DNA of 64,000 bases from NCBI RefSeq assembly GCF_004341205.1, contig NZ_SLUL01000005.1:1-64000 (forward strand), given 5' to 3'. Position 1 is the first letter of the stretch. Each line of letters starts with the position of its first letter. The stretch is from Thermolongibacillus altinsuensis (GTDB lineage Bacteria > Bacillota > Bacilli > Bacillales > Anoxybacillaceae). The position numbers and the translations under genes are program-made. Positions 62,667 through 64,000 of this stretch are shown piece after piece. Below the pieces are notes generated by a model, which had not been told where the DNA came from, searched no databases, and was given only the letters and a program-made list of their open reading frames with translations.

Positions 62667-64000
62667 GCGTTTCGTATGTTACCGTTCGGAAACGATTAAC
62701 GTTGGTGCTATTGATTGGCTTTTTTATTTTTGCCATTATTGATGTACGTTTAGGATATGTTCAGTTCGCGTTAGGCGAGATGTTGACGGAACGAGCAAAA
62801 GATTTATGGAGCCGCAACATTCCGTTTGAACCGGAACGCGGCGAAATTTTGGATCGAAACGGTGTGCCGCTTGCGACGAATGTAAGCGCTCCGTCTGTCC
62901 TTGTCGTGCCAAGACAAATTGAAAATCCAGCAGAAACAGCAGAAAAATTGGCAAACATATTAAATATGCCGGTTGAAAAAGTATACAAACATCTTACAAA
63001 AAAAACATCGATTGAACGCATCCATCCTGAAGGAAGGAAAATTTCTCACGAAAAAGCGAAAGAAATTCGCGCTCTCGGCCTAAAAGGCGTTTATATTGCG
63101 GAAGATTCAAAGCGTTATTATCCATTTGGAAGCTATTTATCTCATGTGCTCGGATTTGCGGGAATTGACAATCAAGGATTAATGGGATTAGAGCTTTATT
63201 ATGATAAAGAATTAAGCGGACAAAAAGGATCTGTCCAGTTTTATTCCGACGCAAAAGGAAAAAGAATGCCAGACATGGCAGATGCTTATACTTCACCAGT
63301 GGATGGATTAAATTTAAAATTAACAATTGATACGCGCGTGCAAACCATTCTTGAGCGAGAATTAGATATTGCTGAGACAACGTATCGTCCAGATGGAATG
63401 ATTGCTATTGCGATGAATCCAAACAATGGTGAGATTTTAGGGATGGCCAGCCGCCCAACGTTCGATCCAGCCGATTTTCAAAACGTCCCTCCAGAAGTTT
63501 TTAATCGCAATCTCCCCATTTGGAGCACGTATGAACCAGGTTCCACTTTTAAAATTATTACGTTAGCAGCAGCGTTAGAAGAGAAAAAAGTCGATTTATT
63601 AAGAGATCATTTTTATGATTCGGGCCATGTCCATGTTGCAGGGGCAACATTGCATTGTTGGAAACGCGGAGGACATGGGAGTCAATCATTTCTTGAAGTT
63701 GTTCAAAATTCTTGCAACCCCGGATTTGTTGAACTTGGTGAGCGGTTAGGAAAAGAGAAGCTTTTTGAATATATAAAAGCCTTCGGGTTTGGTGAAAAAA
63801 CAGGGATCGATTTACAAGGAGAAGGAAAAGGAATTTTGTTTCCGCTCCACCGCGTTGGACCGGTAGAGCAAGCAACGACAGCGTTTGGCCAAGGGGTGGC
63901 GGTAACGCCTATTCAACAAGTGGCAGCTGTAGCGGCTGCGGTTAATGGTGGGTTTTTGTACACCCCATATATTGCAAAAGAATGGCTTGACCCTGTTACC
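62663..64000 (+). CDS. spoVD: Sporulation-specific penicillin-binding protein SpoVD (partial)
   Basis: The first 446 residues of a class B penicillin-binding protein that makes spore cortex; the gene runs off the window end. A short cytoplasmic tail, one membrane helix (about 13-33), the dimerisation domain (RGEILDRNGVPLAT near 70), and the transpeptidase domain with STFK (about 294) and SCN (about 350) are visible; the KTG motif and any PASTA domain lie beyond 64000. ATG at 62663 has GAAGGAGG upstream. Being next to pbpB and showing the SpoVD-type start supports SpoVD rather than a second PBP2B. Its partner SpoVE is expected further on. Confidence 0.92.
   Translation, partial: MRVSYVTVRKRLTLVLLIGFFIFAIIDVRLGYVQFALGEMLTERAKDLWSRNIPFEPERGEILDRNGVPLATNVSAPSVLVVPRQIENPAETAEKLANILNMPVEKVYKHLTKKTSIERIHPEGRKISHEKAKEIRALGLKGVYIAEDSKRYYPFGSYLSHVLGFAGIDNQGLMGLELYYDKELSGQKGSVQFYSDAKGKRMPDMADAYTSPVDGLNLKLTIDTRVQTILERELDIAETTYRPDGMIAIAMNPNNGEILGMASRPTFDPADFQNVPPEVFNRNLPIWSTYEPGSTFKIITLAAALEEKKVDLLRDHFYDSGHVHVAGATLHCWKRGGHGSQSFLEVVQNSCNPGFVELGERLGKEKLFEYIKAFGFGEKTGIDLQGEGKGILFPLHRVGPVEQATTAFGQGVAVTPIQQVAAVAAAVNGGFLYTPYIAKEWLDPVT

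Overview
The window is a chromosomal segment of a Bacillaceae member, most likely a moderate thermophile close to Anoxybacillus/Geobacillus. Gene order follows the Bacillus subtilis stretch from ktrC to spoVD almost gene for gene (ktrC, rnjA, rpoY, ykrA, defB, ykyA, pdhABCD, SR1, speA, yktA, suhB, ylaF, typA, ylaH to ylaN, ftsW, pycA, ctaA to ctaG, ylbA to ylbQ, bshC, rsmH, ftsL, pbpB, spoVD). The spore genes, the CtaC-cytochrome c fusion and the short-Q-loop cytochrome bd also fit this family. No tRNA, rRNA, CRISPR array, prophage or complete insertion sequence was seen.

Layout. 1-4100: a thioredoxin-like protein, cytochrome bd (cydAB) and the potassium-channel gate ktrC. 4100-8450: rnjA-rpoY, a possible tiny ORF, ykrA, peptide deformylase and ykyA. 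8450-16650: the pyruvate dehydrogenase operon, small conserved genes, and the dual-function RNA SR1 with its SR1P peptide next to convergent speA. 16850-26200: a nitronate-monooxygenase-like enzyme, yktA, suhB, typA and the yla genes. 26280-31000: ftsW and pycA. 31000-38800: heme A synthesis (ctaA, ctaB) and the caa3 oxidase ctaCDEF with ctaG and a DUF420 protein. 38850-49930: mostly poorly known yla/ylb-type genes, two CAP-domain proteins, the ylbF/ylbG RNA-processing genes, rsmD, coaD and ylbJ. 50000-58660: ylbK to ylbO, rpmF, an enoyl-CoA hydratase-like gene, panE and bshC. 58660-64000: start of the division/cell-wall cluster (rsmH, ftsL, pbpB, spoVD), with spoVD cut by the window end.

How the genes work together. 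Pyruvate dehydrogenase and pyruvate carboxylase divide pyruvate between acetyl-CoA and oxaloacetate. The bd and caa3 oxidases with the heme A genes form two terminal branches of respiration. SR1/SR1P, under apparent CcpN and CcpA control, links carbon status to arginine metabolism and to GapA. RNase J1, RNA polymerase epsilon and YlbF belong to RNA metabolism. FtsW, RsmH, FtsL and PBP2B serve division, and SpoVD, YlbJ, YlaJ and YlbO serve sporulation.

The most unusual content is non-coding. At least eight copies of a structured, MITE-like intergenic repeat lie in 5' intergenic positions; three near-full copies share an enclosing stem and internal hairpins whose sequences change while pairing is kept. 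Two genes (spoVD and a small secreted protein at 43664) have perfect hairpins that hold the ribosome-binding site in the loop and bury the start codon in the stem. A 46-residue reverse-strand ORF with its own terminator lies at 47114-47254. mraZ is missing from its usual place ahead of rsmH, and a copy of the repeat sits there instead.
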